Source: Cytidiella melzeri
Taxonomy: Eukaryota > Basidiomycota > Agaricomycetes > Polyporales > Irpicaceae
Assembly (NCBI GenBank): GCA_022592445.1
Contig: JABYQR010000304.1
Span: 1 to 54,726 of the forward strand
Reading direction: 5' to 3'
Length of the DNA stretch: 54,726 nt
Every line of letters starts with the position of its first letter. Within the stretch, counting starts at the first letter, position 1. The position numbers and the translations under genes are program-made. Below the pieces are notes generated by a model that had not been told where the DNA came from, ran no database searches, and was given only the letters and a program-made list of their open reading frames with translations. This document shows, in pieces, positions 33,772-45,714 of this stretch.

Positions 33772-34633
33772 TTGAAACGTTCTGTTGCTCTTGGCAATGT
33801 TAATAAATACAATGTGACTTGTACGATTCGTAATCGATGTTTGGCCTGTGTGGCAGCGAGACTCTCTTGGAGCAGTGTCCGAGTATGCATCCGTCGAGTT
33901 CAAAACTGGAGACTCAGATGTCATCGAGCTTGAATAGGTTTGACCCGGCAGCTCGTAGAATCCCTCAAATAGTCAGAGCTGTGTAGGAAAGCAGACGTCG
34001 GCACACTTACTTTGAAGGTCGGAGGGACGGGCGTCGTCCGTGACCATGAGGAAGCGGCCGGATGTGACCTCATGAGCAGTGGCCTGCGGGCCCTCCGCCA
34101 ACGAATAAGACTGCACAAAAACACTTGGACATTGAGAGCCCAATTTGCAGATGCCAATTCGACTCATCGTCGAGGGGAGAATTGTGGCGAAGAGCTGTGA
34201 GCGCCGCCGATGGCCAGCTCGCGAAATCAAAGCGCCGCTTGAACTACGCCACGATCTCACCAATTGCCCTTTCGAGCTAGCGTCATGACGGTCTTGGATA
34301 CCTGGTATGAGTAGTACAACTAGTCTCCCTGAGGCAGAGTAGACGGGCGTTCAACCTTCGTGCCTCAGGCTCTCTGTCTGACGTCTGCGTCTGTTTCACC
34401 CCCCTTTTGCAGTAGGTGTTTCAGCGGCTATTACGGTGTCTCGTGATCTTGTTTACCGCGTTGAGATCTGGATCTGCCACCCAGCACGACGTGTCGCTCT
34501 CGCTCTCCAGCACGACGCGTTACTCTCGCTATCCTTCCTCAACTCACTTCCACCAGCTACGCATATCTGTATATGTTGGCAATTACCATACAGTCTCGAA
34601 TACATTTTTTTTCCTCCGTCTATTCTTGTCCTG
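33772..34633. other. Gap with a possible small minus-strand gene
   Basis: A minus-strand frame at 34163-34012 starting at the second Met (MSRIGICKLGSQCPSVFVQS) runs to a good donor (GTAAGT), and a YAG acceptor near 33930 leads quickly to a stop, giving a protein of about 55 residues. I see no known family, and the coding signal is weak. The rest, including the C/T-rich leader before the helicase gene (34400-34630), has no gene. The left end of the transposon at 34634-39979 must lie in here; I could not find its inverted repeat. Confidence 0.3.
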
Positions 34634-36624
34634 ATGCCTGCACCACCAACAATGTCCGACTGGTCGACGCGGGGACAGTATGACTGGCGTACACCTGAGG
34701 GGATTGCGCAGCTACAAGAGCGACTGCGTCCTAAGCTCCCGTGGGAGCCGAACATCGATCTCCAGCTCAAGCCATTGGCCGAGCTTTTGATGGGCAAGCA
34801 TGGGCTGGTCATCTCTGCGACGGGTGATGGCAAGTCGGCCATCTTCTACACGTACTCGCTCATGAGACCAGACACCATGGCGATTGTAGTTGCGCCGACC
34901 AATGCCCTCGAAGATGATATGGTGAGTTTCTCGACTGGCAGTCTGTTCCATTGCTGAAACGCGCGACTTCACAGGTCAGAAATCTCGCGAAGCTGAACAT
35001 CTCAGCTATAGCACTCAACTCCGAGGCTCTTGAGTCCGCGACACTGGCGAACATACATTTACCCACAGCAGAGAGGCGCGACCTCTGGAAGGAAGCACGC
35101 GAAGGACAATACCGCATCCTCCTCATGTCCCCGGAGATGCTACAAACCAAGTCGTTCAGGATCTTCATTGAGAACACAAACGTCCGCGAGCATCTTGCCT
35201 TGTTTGTTGTTGACGAATGTCATCTGGTGGACGAATGGGGGGCCGACTTTCGAAAGGCATACGGGGAGATTCATCGGACGATACCCTGGCTTCCCCCTGG
35301 AACGGCGCGTCTTGGCTTGACGGCCACGCTCGAACCCCAACAACAGACAGACGTCATCACGAAAGCGTTGGGCTTTCAATATGGCAACTTCTTCTTGGAA
35401 CGACGGGACTGTGAACGCCGAAACGTCGACATCGTGATGTGTACTATCGAATACACCCATATGACCGAATATTTCCGCGACCTTGATTGGCTGGTCCCAG
35501 CCGACGCCGCGGTTGTCGCCGATATTGACAAGACTTTGCTCTACTGCGAGACTATCTCTCAAGGCCACAAGATTGTCAAATACCTACGTTCGCTGCTTTC
35601 TCGGCGCTTGCAACCGCAGCAGACAATTGTTGTTCGGCACGTCCATTCCCTGAACTGTCCTCACTGCAAAGTTCAGATTTCCGAAGGTCTTTACGTACCT
35701 TCCGAGGACAGGCAAACAGCGATCTACGTTGCGACGGATGTCCTAGGTGTTGGGATGGATGTTCAGGATTTCGACCAAGTGGTATGCTTTCCGACACCGT
35801 CAAGTGCAGCATCCATGATTCAGAAGGCTGGGCGCACATCGCGTGGACGTGATCATCATGGGACGGCCTACATCTACATTAAGAAGACTGATATTGAGGC
35901 TGTCAATGCATATCTGCAAAGACCGAATCTGGACAGCCGGCTATTAAGGGGCTCCATACGAGATGTAGAGGGCAAGAAAGTCTCGGGAAAAGTCAGGGCT
36001 ACCATCAATTCGACCGCATGGCTCAACAACCTCTCTCTCTGGCTCATCATTGCTGCACATGTACAAGGTGTCTGCATTGTATGTCAAATCAACATGATCT
36101 ACCAGAACCCTGCTGTCAACCGAGACTGTGGACATTGTAGTTCCTGTTTCTTGCATCCTATGCCTGCCCCTCGTCCTCTGTCTATCACTGGTTGCTCTTC
36201 TACCACGCAGCCTACTACATCCATACCACCACTTGCATCATACATGAAGATGACAACAAAAGATGTGGAGTACCTCACGAAAGAACTTCATACTGCTGCA
36301 TGCAATGTCCGCTACTCCAAGATGCCTTTTGGCGCTGATAGCCTCCTTGTTGGCTATCGAAGCTTCCTTCCACGTAGCCTCATTGCTCGTGTCACCGACC
36401 AATTCTTTCTCATAAAGACCAAGGATGATCTGCAGGCAAGGTTGGATGGTTGGAGGTATTGGGACAGGTATGGGGACTATCTGTGGGATGAGGTCACACG
36501 GCTTCAACATGAGATGACTGTCACTTTCACAAGTTGTCACGAGGAGGTTTTGAAGCAGAGACGGGAGTCAACACGGCAGCAGCGAGAGAAGATACAGGAG
36601 GTTCGGCCAACCTACGTGCTGTAG
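34634..36624 (+). CDS. RecQ-like SF2 DNA helicase of a DNA transposon
   Basis: Exons 34634-34921 and 34975-36624 give 645 residues. SF2/RecQ motifs in order: motif I ATGDGKS (62-68), motif II DECH (176-179), motif III LTAT, motif V VATDVLGVGMDVQDFDQVV, and motif VI QKAGRTSRGR. A Cys cluster follows (CIVCQ ... CGHCSSC), like the zinc site after RecQ helicase cores. It would unwind DNA using ATP. Such helicases next to a DUF6589 protein occur in fungal DNA transposons of the AcademH type. An alternative third exon is possible: donor at 36621, acceptor ending 36775, to stop 36878. It keeps phase and adds a basic, Ser-rich tail (SRKRSQSDLETERPTKQ), giving 678 residues. The start is ATG 34634; Met7 is also possible. 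Genes converge: the DUF6589 stop is 65 nt beyond the alternative end. The frame is open, so this half may be intact. Confidence 0.88.
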
Positions 36625-36943
36625 GTCTTGGCAATGTGAAGCGGGTAACCCTACGTCTTGCACCTCACTCATTGGATGGTTCTGGGTCTGAGGAGGCTAA
36701 CAAAGAAAACCAACCCGACCTCCTTCCTACAATCGGTGGCAACAATTTAGGGGGAGCAGATGCTGACTCTGTTAGTTCCTTAGCTCGTAGCTCACCACAA
36801 AATCCAAGTCGGAAACGCTCACAGAGTGATTTGGAGACAGAGCGTCCAACAAAGCAAGCCCATCATAACAATGATTGACTTCTATCTACTTTGTTCCTTT
36901 TTTTGGCTCTGTAGCACAACTTTCATTACCACTAAGCTTCTAT

Positions 36944-39900
36944 CTACTCTGTTGAGTGCTCATCTAATACATTATTGTCTTCATCTTCTACATCTGTACC
37001 AAATACCAGTTCACCGTCTTGCCATATACTGGGTCTCGGAGCATCAAAGTCTGCTTCGAGACCATCCTCATTGTCCACTTCTTCAACACCATGCAAATTA
37101 CCCATGTCTGCAAGAGTCCGTTGTACAAAGTCCTCAATGCGAGAAGTGTAGTCAAAGCGATCATATCCTGCTGCAAAGTCGTCTTGAGCCATGAATCCAA
37201 AGGTCCGGCTTGCTCGGAACTTGTGGAGCACGTGCTCGCGCATGGTGTTTTGGAGATGCCTCAAAGCTACTGCTTTTTTCTTTTGCTTGTGGCTACCACT
37301 CTTTGCACCAATTCCAACAGCCGTTCGTAGAGACTCTTTGATATCTAGGAAATTGCAAATGTTCAGGGAAATAACCTCTTTGAAGAATGGATCAGCAAAT
37401 GGTGAACTGTGGCTGCCTGACATTGATTTTAGGAGATTGATGTTATGTTCTTGCATGAGATCCATTGGAAACCAGCGTCCTTCATCCCCAGTCAAGTTAC
37501 ACAACCAGTTATTCATGATGGCAGTCTTCAACTCATTGGAGTATTCATATTTGAAGTTGCAAGCCACCTCCAGAAGCTCATTTGTGTATTTGCTTCTGCC
37601 TGAACCGCAGAATGTAAATACCCACACCTGCAACAGAATTTCTGAGTACACACAATACATTGTTTGCATACAGTGAGAAAACACATACTGCCATCACATT
37701 CATAGCACGTCCAATGTCCCCATCAGCAATGGCTGATTGGAACTTATAATGTAGCATGCTATCACGCATACGCAGAATTGTGTTTGCCAGTACTTGATCT
37801 CCCCTTGGTGCAGCAGGTGCTGAGCTTCCTTGGAACGGGCTGGTCCACTGAGAGCCTGCAGAAAACAGAGTCTCTGCAAGTCTGCCCTGTAAAGCACACT
37901 CAGCAGATGCTGTTGTGAGGTAGGTATTGACAAGACGCTGTGCATCCTGCAGAAGCTCATCAAGTGTTGGCTGTCTGGTGACCATATACACTCCGAGATC
38001 ATCCGTCTGATAGTGTTCACTACAAAAGTGAGAAAATCTGTAAGCCTACTTGCCAGTAGTTAAGATCTGCTCCCATGGGCTTACCACCAACATTCAAGAA
38101 CTTCTGCGCAAAGTGTATCAAAGACAAGAGCCTGTGCTGGATAATAGTCGGGGCGTTTCATGTTCTTCACCTTTCGTCCAAGAAGCTCATTGACAAAGCT
38201 GAATGTAGATACATCCTCGATGCAAACCTCACTTTCCTTTGAGCAAGATTTGGGACCCCAATGGGTGTCAAGAATCCGCTCGAGGTCTGACCAACCCATA
38301 TGCCACAGCTGAATTAAAGGTAGAACCCAGCCATACTGGTGATAGCCGTGAGGACAGCTGTCAAGGAAACGCTTGAGGGTGCGAATTTTCTCTATGGTGG
38401 ATTGGTCATCTGTCACAATAGTAAGCATGCGGTTGAATTCATCCTTCTTCAAGCCGAGCTGGTTGAGCAGCAGGTCATCAATAACCTTGCGGTTCCCCTC
38501 TGTAGACCCTTCATCATGTTCTGAAGCAGCCATTGGGAATGCCTGGGTACGCCGACCTTTTCGCATACAATGTGTTGCTAGTTTAGTGCGGAGCTTGTTA
38601 TTGAGCATTGGCTGAAAGTGTGATAGGTGCGGGAACTCCATCACGAGAAATGAGACAACGTGAACAGAAAGCAGACGGTTAAGGTGGCCCTGGTCAATAC
38701 AAGAAAGGAGTACTTCGACAGTGAGCTGTTCTCGAGGTCTCTTTGCTCTTGCTTGTTCTAGGGCTGCAATGTTGAATGCTTTCTCTGGTTCACAATCTTC
38801 GAGTATGATCGCAGTTGCAACAGTTCCACTATCAATAACCGCCCGCTCGCCATATTCTGAATCCCACACCTCCCTCTTCCGATTGATGTTATTGTACACA
38901 ATGCTCAGTACACTCCTGGTTGCTTCTGTTCTCAGAGAGCTCTGTGCAGTCTGCGACAGACCTCTCAGTAGCTCAAGAGTGGTTGAGTATGCCACAGAGA
39001 GGCCTATTCTTCCGAGAACGTCGTATACACCACGAGCAGCTGAGTTTGCAAAAAGCCAAACACCCATCAACTTCTGAAGTACCGTAAAGCGCAGGTTTCG
39101 AGCATTCAGAAGCATCATGAACACAATGATAACAATCTGAGCATTGTGCAACCAGTCAGTGACTATGTGCTTGTGACTGAATTGATGACTTACAACTCAG
39201 GGATCCCTCCTGTTTTTACCCTGACCAGACTGAGTAGCTCTGGTAGTAGTTACACTAGGCAGCTGGGGAGCACCCTGCACTTGAGCAAACCAGGACGGAG
39301 GCTTGTTTCGGCCTTCCTTCGAGATAGCTGTGGCAGCCAGAACACAAATACATGTTGGAGACATTTTCCAAGCTGCTCTTGCAAGGGGGGCAAGCGAGAA
39401 CTGCGCTGCAAACTCCCATGTCATTTCCCCAGCCAGCCGTAGTCCACCCTCTTTTGATGTGAGTTCCTCTGCCTCTCTGCTGACCATGTCCTCAACCACT
39501 TCAACCGCCCACTGTTGCAGCTTATTGCGTGCCAAAAACTCCTCACTCTCATGGTTTCTTGTAGTCGAGTGCCTGCTGTTGTACAACTCCTTGACAAGGC
39601 TGATAGCATCATATTGTTTTGAGTGGCCATCAAGAAAGCTGGACACCATCTGTGTATGGCGCTGGGTCTTCTTCTTTGTCCTGTCGGATCCAGCCCGGAA
39701 GAGCTCAACGAGGAATCCTCCAAGCGTGAAGTTATGACTTTGCATACATTGCAGGATGGCATCAAGGCGGGAATTCAGAGAGTCAAGCAGTGGAGGAGCA
39801 GTCAACTCAGGTGCGAGTACATGGAAGGCAACATCTCCAGACTCGGATGAGTCCCAAGTGTGCTGCATAGATTGCAGATGAGGGCGTAAGTAGTGTAGAA

Positions 39901-39979
39901 AGTCGTAACAAAGGCAGGCAGGCAGTGCGCGTTCGGAGCAGGAGATGAAACGCTCAAGACACGTTTGATCCTCGCTCAA
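36944..39979 (-). CDS. DUF6589 protein, probable AcademH-type transposase
   Basis: I read exons 39979-39220 (or -39194), 39162 (or 39136)-38085, 38019-37689 and 37627-36944, about 950 residues. The block VTDDQSTIEKIRTLKRFLDSCPHGYHQYGWVLPLIQLWHMGWSDLERILDTHWG is typical of fungal DUF6589, a large family with a likely DDE/RNase H-like transposase core; the Asp pair in TDDQ is a candidate catalytic site. The C-terminus is acidic. The 5' end is not fixed: the first open codon is TTG, and coding seems to continue upstream through another intron near 40010. The first internal junction is ambiguous. A strong intron (39193-39137, GTAAGT ... CAG) is preceded by an in-frame TGA at 39199-39197; a weaker donor (GTAAAA, intron 39219-39163) avoids it and gives VTDWLHNAQIVIIV. 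If the strong one is used, the gene is dead. It is tail to tail with the helicase. Confidence 0.75.
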
Positions 39980-40815
39980 AAAGGAAACAGAATTCCAAAT
40001 CAGGAACCTACTGCAAAGGCCCCCGCGTCAAAACTCAGACTAAGTACAACACTTGCTTCACCGTGACTCCCCAAACGTCCTACTAGCTTCAAACCCTTTG
40101 CAAACGGCCTGAACTCGTATTTTAAGACAGAACTTTGTTCTTGGCAATGCTGAGGGGCAATATGTATGTATTCCAACCAGACTCGGACGAGGGCTACACG
40201 TTGATTGACTTGATTACTTACCAACGAGGGTCCCTTTTTTTTAGCGACAGAAGCTTGGTCTATCCTTGACTCGTCTGTCCATGATGAAGGAATGCTGAAT
40301 TGACTTGAAAATACACGTCAGGAGTCAGCTGATGAAAGCTGGATATCAGGCTCATTGCATCATAGCGCAGGAGAGCAACGACTACTCGCTTGTTGCACTC
40401 TGATTAAGAATTGCCAAGCTATTGTCCTCGCGAGTTGAACATTCAGTTGAAACTTCGGGAAAATCATACTGACGTGTCTCTTAGGACGACGCGACGAGTA
40501 ACGGTGACATGGAAACTGACGCAAAGCTGTGACAGACAATTCACAGGCTCACTACCACTGGTACTACACTTCATGCAAAATCTTCTGTTCTGCTCAGACT
40601 TGGGAACTTGAAGCGATATCTTGAGTCTTCTGCGACCTGTTGTAGCCATGGACTGCCGAGTTTCGCACATCACTTGATCGGTTCAATAACGAACAGTCCA
40701 TCTTCCGCTCTCACTGACGCGATAGTGTTGTTCTATAAGGTGTTCCAAACCATGTCTTTAACAACAGATACGTCGAAAGGGCAGGGTTGTGTGCGCTGCT
40801 AAGACCTAACGACGC
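39980..40815. other. Upstream part of the DUF6589 gene and transposon end
   Basis: The minus strand holds a good donor (CTCGTTG then GTAAGT, near 40220) after an open, Ser-rich stretch (about 40310-40225), probably the true first exon. Acceptors near 40012 and 39979 compete and I could not settle the phase. From 40320 to 40815 there is no gene; the right end of the transposon should be here, but no inverted repeat to 34000-34600 was found by eye. Confidence 0.4.
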
Positions 40816-41208
40816 TGTCAGACCTCTGAGTACCTAGACACAAGCGTCGAGCGAGTAAGCCCAAGGTGCGAAGGAAGAGAGCACGATGATTAATAACTGT
40901 ACCTAGACACGAGCGTCAAGCGAGTAAGCTAAGTACAGGATCAGCATATGTACATACTGCAAGTGCAAGAGAGAGAGACAAACTTACCCCAAGGTGCAAA
41001 GGAAGAGAGCACGATGGGGGAAAAGAGAGGAATGAGTGAACTCTTATAGTACAACGAGAGACGGCTCGATCAGGAAATGATAATCAACAAAGCTGTGTCT
41101 GCGGGAATGAAGCTACGCTACCATGTGATTCATACAGAAAAAGAACAATGAAAAGAACAAGGAAAAGAACAAGGTAACCTTGTCCGTGAGTGAGAGCTGG
41201 AAATATCA
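40816..41208 (-). repeat. 3' LTR of the minus-strand copia element
   Basis: Starts (minus strand) just after the polypurine tract AAGGGGGAG, with TGATATTTCC, and ends near GGTCTGACA. The ends are approximate. A TATA box (ACTATAAGAG) lies at 41043-41050 on the minus strand. It contains the duplicated segment described in the next entry. Confidence 0.65.
40830..41016 (-). repeat. LTR segment duplicated with and without an intron
   Basis: On the minus strand, unit 1 is 41016-40899 (118 nt) and unit 2 is 40888-40830 (59 nt), separated by 10 nt. Both begin CATCGTGCTCTCTTCC and end GTGTCTAGGTAC. Unit 1 has an extra 59 nt at 40987-40929, beginning GTAAGT and ending ACTTAG, with a CTGAT branch-like site 11-15 nt before the acceptor. 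Removing it leaves exactly 59 nt, the length of unit 2, with three substitutions. The insert has every mark of a fungal intron. Confidence 0.75.
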
Positions 41209-42558
41209 ATACTCCCCCTTAGCGAGCTGAAACGGTGCAAGTCCGAGTGCTTTTGTATGGCGTACATGGACTTCAGCAGGCAGAGGTTTTCTGAAAATAT
41301 CGGCGGGGTTGTCGGTACCTGGAATGCGTATGAGTTCGACAAGTCCGGAATTTACACATTCTTGAACGGAGTGTGCGCGAACACGGGTGTGTTTCGAGCG
41401 GTGCTTCACGTTGAGAGAAATAGAGGCATTGACCGCACTCTTGTTGTCGCAGTGCAGCTTGATAGGGCCTTCAAGCGGATGGTCAATTTGGTCAGCAAGG
41501 ACGTCAAGCCACTTGAGCTGATTGCAGGCCTCATGTGTGGCGTAGTACTCTGAATCAAAGGTAGAGGTAGCCACGGAGTTTTGTTTTTGAGAAGACCAAC
41601 AGACAGCGCCATGGCCAAGGTAGAATACCCAACCAGAGGTGGAAAGGGAATTGTTGGTGTCTCCTGCAAAGTCAGCATCAGTGTAGCCGATGAGTTTGTC
41701 GCCTCGTGTGTCGGAATGACCAAGGCAAAGTTGGAAATGAGATGTACCACGAAGGTACCAGAGAACGTGATGAGCGGCCCTCAAATTCTGTGGCGAGGGA
41801 CTCGACTGGTATTGGCAGAGTCGAGCAACAGCGGAGGAGATGTCTGGGCGCGTGCCCATGGATGCGTACATGAGAGAACCTAGAATGGACCTGTAATTCT
41901 TGACAAACTTAGGGTCATTGAGTTCTGGATCCTGGTCATACTTCTCCAGGACGGTTCCTAGAGCGAGTGGTGTGGAGGCGGGATTACAGTCTAAATGGCC
42001 AAACCGTGCGAGGATGGAGTTTATGTAGACTTCCTGGTCTAAAAATGTACGCCTGCTCCCCCTATCCCGGACGGCGCGGATTCCGAGATACTGTCGAAGA
42101 TCACCCATGTTGGTAATCTCGAATTCTTTTGATATGGCCTCCTTTGTTTCGCGAATGAGGGCGAGGCTATTTCCCATCATTGTGAGGTCGTCGATGTAAA
42201 CAACTAAAATTTTGAGGTCTCCCCCTTGTTGACGAGTGAATATGGATACGTCACCTGTATCATGACAGGCGAATCCAAGCTTTTCGAGACATGCCTTGAG
42301 CATGAGGAACCATTGGCATCCTGCTTGCTTCAATCTGTATAGTGCCTTCCGAAGGTGGCATACTTTTCCTTCGGCTACTACAAAACCTTCAGGTTGCTCC
42401 ATATAGACCTCCTTGTCCAAAGATCTGTTCAGATACGCCTGGTGAAAGTCGATCTGGTGGATTTCCCAGTCTAGGATGGTGCCTGTAGCGATGAGGAATC
42501 GCCAGGACTCCAGACGGGCGACAGGAGCGAAGGTAGCTTTGTAATCAATTCCCTGGAC
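41209..42558 (-). pseudogene. pol: Copia element: RT and RNase H, 5' part lost
   Basis: The minus strand carries the C-terminal part of a Ty1/copia polyprotein, open for about 450 residues. It starts inside the conserved GIDYKATFAPVARLESWR. RT blocks follow: HQIDFHQAYLNRSLDKEVYMEQPEGF, LRKALYRLKQAG and the active site ILVVYIDDLTMMG. RNase H: YTDADFAGDTNNSLSTSGWVF, then SQKQNSVATSTFDSEYYAT, LHCDNKSAV and a final HTRVRAHSVQECVNSGLVELIRI. It ends at a polypurine tract before the LTR at 41208. All RT and RNase H catalytic residues seem present. The 5' side is cut exactly at 42559, where a Ty3-A-type LTR begins, so gag, protease, integrase and the RT start are not in the window. The first 27 codons of the long ORF (to 42639) belong to that LTR. 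Confidence 0.92.
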
Positions 42559-43250
42559 TGACACGAAGACAAGGCTCAACGTGACAGACAGGGACACGAA
42601 GTGGATATCAACGAGGAGGTGGTGGCAGGCGTGTAGCACAGTGCTCTCACCAGCTATCAGACTTTATACAAGTTATCTAGCCCAGTAAAGACCAAGTTAG
42701 TATTGATACTACTCGCTATGTAGTACAAGAGGGGTGTTGCTTACCTAGCCCAGTAAAGACCAAGAGGTCGAGATGAGGGCTAGGAGCGTACATGTAGCTG
42801 CTTATATAGACTTCAGGGACCTGCACACAGACCATGTTAAGGGCAGGCTTTGCAAGAAGCCGTGTGAACGAAGAACAAAAGAACTACCTAAAGGAGAACA
42901 ATAGCTATTGTCTAGACCTTGCCAAGAACTCTACTTGTGAGAGAATCTATCTAAAAGGAGACCAACTATTGTATTCCATTCCCACACCTGTGAGAACATC
43001 CTTCCATAAAGAGAAAAATAAGGAAAGAACAAAAAGGAGTCCATGTGGACGTCATCTATGACATCAAACCCTAGCTATGGGCTGAGCCATGTGGGCTTAC
43101 TTAAGTTACATGCCAGTGTGACGTAGTAGCAAGTAATGTGACCGTGTGGAGCGTCTAAGCCACGTGATACGGGCACTTAATAGACGTGTAAAGGAGTTTA
43201 TGCAGGAAAGGTTGTAACTGGGTTACAGCCCGGAGTTTTACAAATAAAAA
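42559..43250 (-). repeat. Truncated Ty3-A-type LTR inserted in the copia element
   Basis: Aligns with 5603-6290 from its terminal TGACACGAAGAC to CAAATAAAAA, including the TATA region and the repeat-bounded intron-like segment (42677-42744). The last 120 bp or so of the LTR are missing: similarity stops at 43250/43251, where the sequence continues as CTAG and the Helitron remnant. Confidence 0.85.
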
Positions 43251-43652
43251 CTAGCGTTAGCAGGGCCGGCAAGCAGCAAGTACAATTCCTGAGGACTTGA
43301 TAAATTTCTCACAATATCATATATATCAATAAATCAGAATTCAATATCATAGATATCAATAAATTGGATGTCATATTGCGCAGGTATCTTAAACCTCACA
43401 AGATGTGCAAATTGCTATAGTACTGGTCCAACCGTGTTTTGCTGTTGCCAACATGTTGCAGTTTACACCATTCATGTTTCCATCATATTCAGTATGTCTA
43501 CCTGTACTTATACCATTGTGGAACCACAGATCTCCGTTATCACTGACTATACAAGACGTATAGTGATTATTTCCATAGTAAATGATGCCACGCAGTTTGT
43601 AATTGTATCCACTAACGTTTATGACATGTTGATACCTGACAACCAGTTCTTC

Positions 43653-44240
43653 CTATACACACATTGCAATGAACAGTGGTGCATGATCAAATTTGTATAT
43701 ATTCTGCATTACACTGTGACAGTCACTGCATTTCTTTCTAGACTTTGTTCTCAATAGAGCTGTCATCCATGCAGACGCAGTTTGAGCATCACACGTTCCT
43801 GCTCGTTTTGCTTTATTTCTCCATGCAGACTTTGTACATCGCCACATTAGAGAGTTGGAAAATAAGCTAGAAGAGTTTTTGTTCCGACATACAACGCAGT
43901 ACACAGTTTTGACAATATGGCTAACATCAGCTTTTAGTAGAAATTCACATAATTCTCTAACATTATTGCCTGTTGTACTGATTGAGAACATACCTGGATC
44001 TTTACAATGAAATGCAAGCTGTATACGGTCTCAACTTTTATCTATATCATCTGAGTCAAGATCTACACCTTCAAACATGTCACAAAATATTTTCAAATAT
44101 TCATTTGTTGTTGATGTTAATTTACACCATTCTTCTGGTGTATACCTCATAATGCTCAATATAATAGTGAACAGACTATCAAATGCACAGCTATATGTTT
44201 GACCATCCCATACAAAACCCATAGGGCCATTGAGTACAGG
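43653..44240 (-). pseudogene. C-terminal cysteine-protease-like region of the Helitron protein
   Basis: Downstream of the helicase core the frame gives GPMGFVWDGQTYSCAFDSLFTIILSI (near 44240-44160), resembling the catalytic Cys box of ubiquitin-specific or OTU-type proteases. After a short gap another frame gives two CxxC-like pairs (VYCVVCRN, KKCSDCHS) and FDHAPLFIAM, reminiscent of a zinc finger and later part of such a domain. I infer a protease-like domain fused to this Helitron's helicase; catalytic His and Asp are not identified, and at least one frame break separates the parts. Confidence 0.45.
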
Positions 44241-45176
44241 TATATGGTCATTGATATTTGTTGTCTGCCATTTACAGGGCCGGGTGGAACTTTCCTGATG
44301 TTCAGTTACTTCCTGTCTACGCTTGTTATGAATACGAACACCTTGTAGCCTACTCAGTTGATTGATCTGTACAGTACCCTGAGCAGGAATATATTGTTTG
44401 GCATCAGTATTGACTCCCAACGGTTTTTTCTTGCTGGATTCAGGTTTAGATGTAGATTGTTTTGTCAGTCTTTTCTTTTTGTCAAGTACTTGCCATTCTG
44501 CTTCTTGGAATGGATTATCGATATCATATGTGTTGATTGAATCCCATTGTAACGGACTAGGCATTGTTCTAGGAACATAGTCACTTCCTCTTGCATATCT
44601 ATATGATGATATTAGATGGTTCCGTGTTGTACCACCTACACCCTTGGGTAATTTCTTTTCAAAACGCAATCTTGTAATCTCATCTAGCAATTCTAACTCT
44701 CGGAACTCCTGTCTCAAATATCCAGACAATCCCCCAGTCATGTGTTTATCTGAGAAATCTTGAGCAATAAGAGTACCCTGATATGTTGAACATCTTGATA
44801 AGCAAGTATATATAGACTGGTGACTGCGACAATTGTGTATGTCAACAACATTGTACTTCCTTGTCCGACCTTGGGATGCATAGTCCGTCATGCCAAAATT
44901 TACTATTACTGGCACTTGTACGCAGTTTATCGTTCTTTGCACGCCATCAGGAAGCTTACAAATCACGTTTATAGGTTCTGCTGTGACAGGCACCACATCA
45001 GGTTCCAATCCATCTAGTTTGATTGGTATTGGTGGTGAAGTTAGCTTTACAAACAACACATCTAATGTGCTGTGATTTGCGTCTATAGGCTGAGATTCCC
45101 ACCCAACTACAACACCTTCTGCTCCATTAGTCACACCACACTCTGTTGTTTTGTTCATCTTAATCATAATTAACAA

Positions 45177-45714
45177 AGTGGAATATGTGTGCGAGGGGTA
45201 GAGGCTGTTAAGCTTCGAAGATGAGTCTTATTATTATTGCTGCTTCAGCAGCTCTGCTTATATACATGTCTGTATCTACTTATGTAAGCGACTACTATAC
45301 ATGTCTTCTTCAGCTATTCTACTGTACTACTAAGTACATGACTCGAGTGCATGACTCATGCATGACTCATTGTATGACTAGGTTCAGCACTTGTACCAGA
45401 GGCGTACATAATGAGTAAATGACTCATGCTAGTACTTGTCCTCAGATGTATGCTTTAGGCATCCTCTGGAGTCATACGTGCTTTCCATGTCATTTCCTAT
45501 GCTACTAGAACACAGGCGTACATATATGACTAGTACTACTACAACCCATATCTGTACGTCTCAGCTAATGTGATGGTTACTACTAGAGTTTCCATATACG
45601 GCTGCATAATTCCCATACTAAGACTGTGGGAACTCTGCTACCTAAAGCGTCCTTATAATAAGGCGTGGGAAACTACATATCATATCATATTATTATATTA
45701 TATAGTTTTAACAA
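45177..45714. mobile_element. Insertion in the Helitron helicase, 7-bp flanking repeat
   Basis: Splits the helicase between GMPIIVK and TECGVTNGAEG. TTAACAA flanks it at 45170-45176 and 45708-45714, an exact 7-bp direct repeat consistent with a target duplication (8 bp with one mismatch would fit hAT). The 0.5-kb insert has no ORF of note and several TGACTCA palindromes at 45340-45430. Inverted ends are not convincing, so the family is unknown. Confidence 0.5.
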
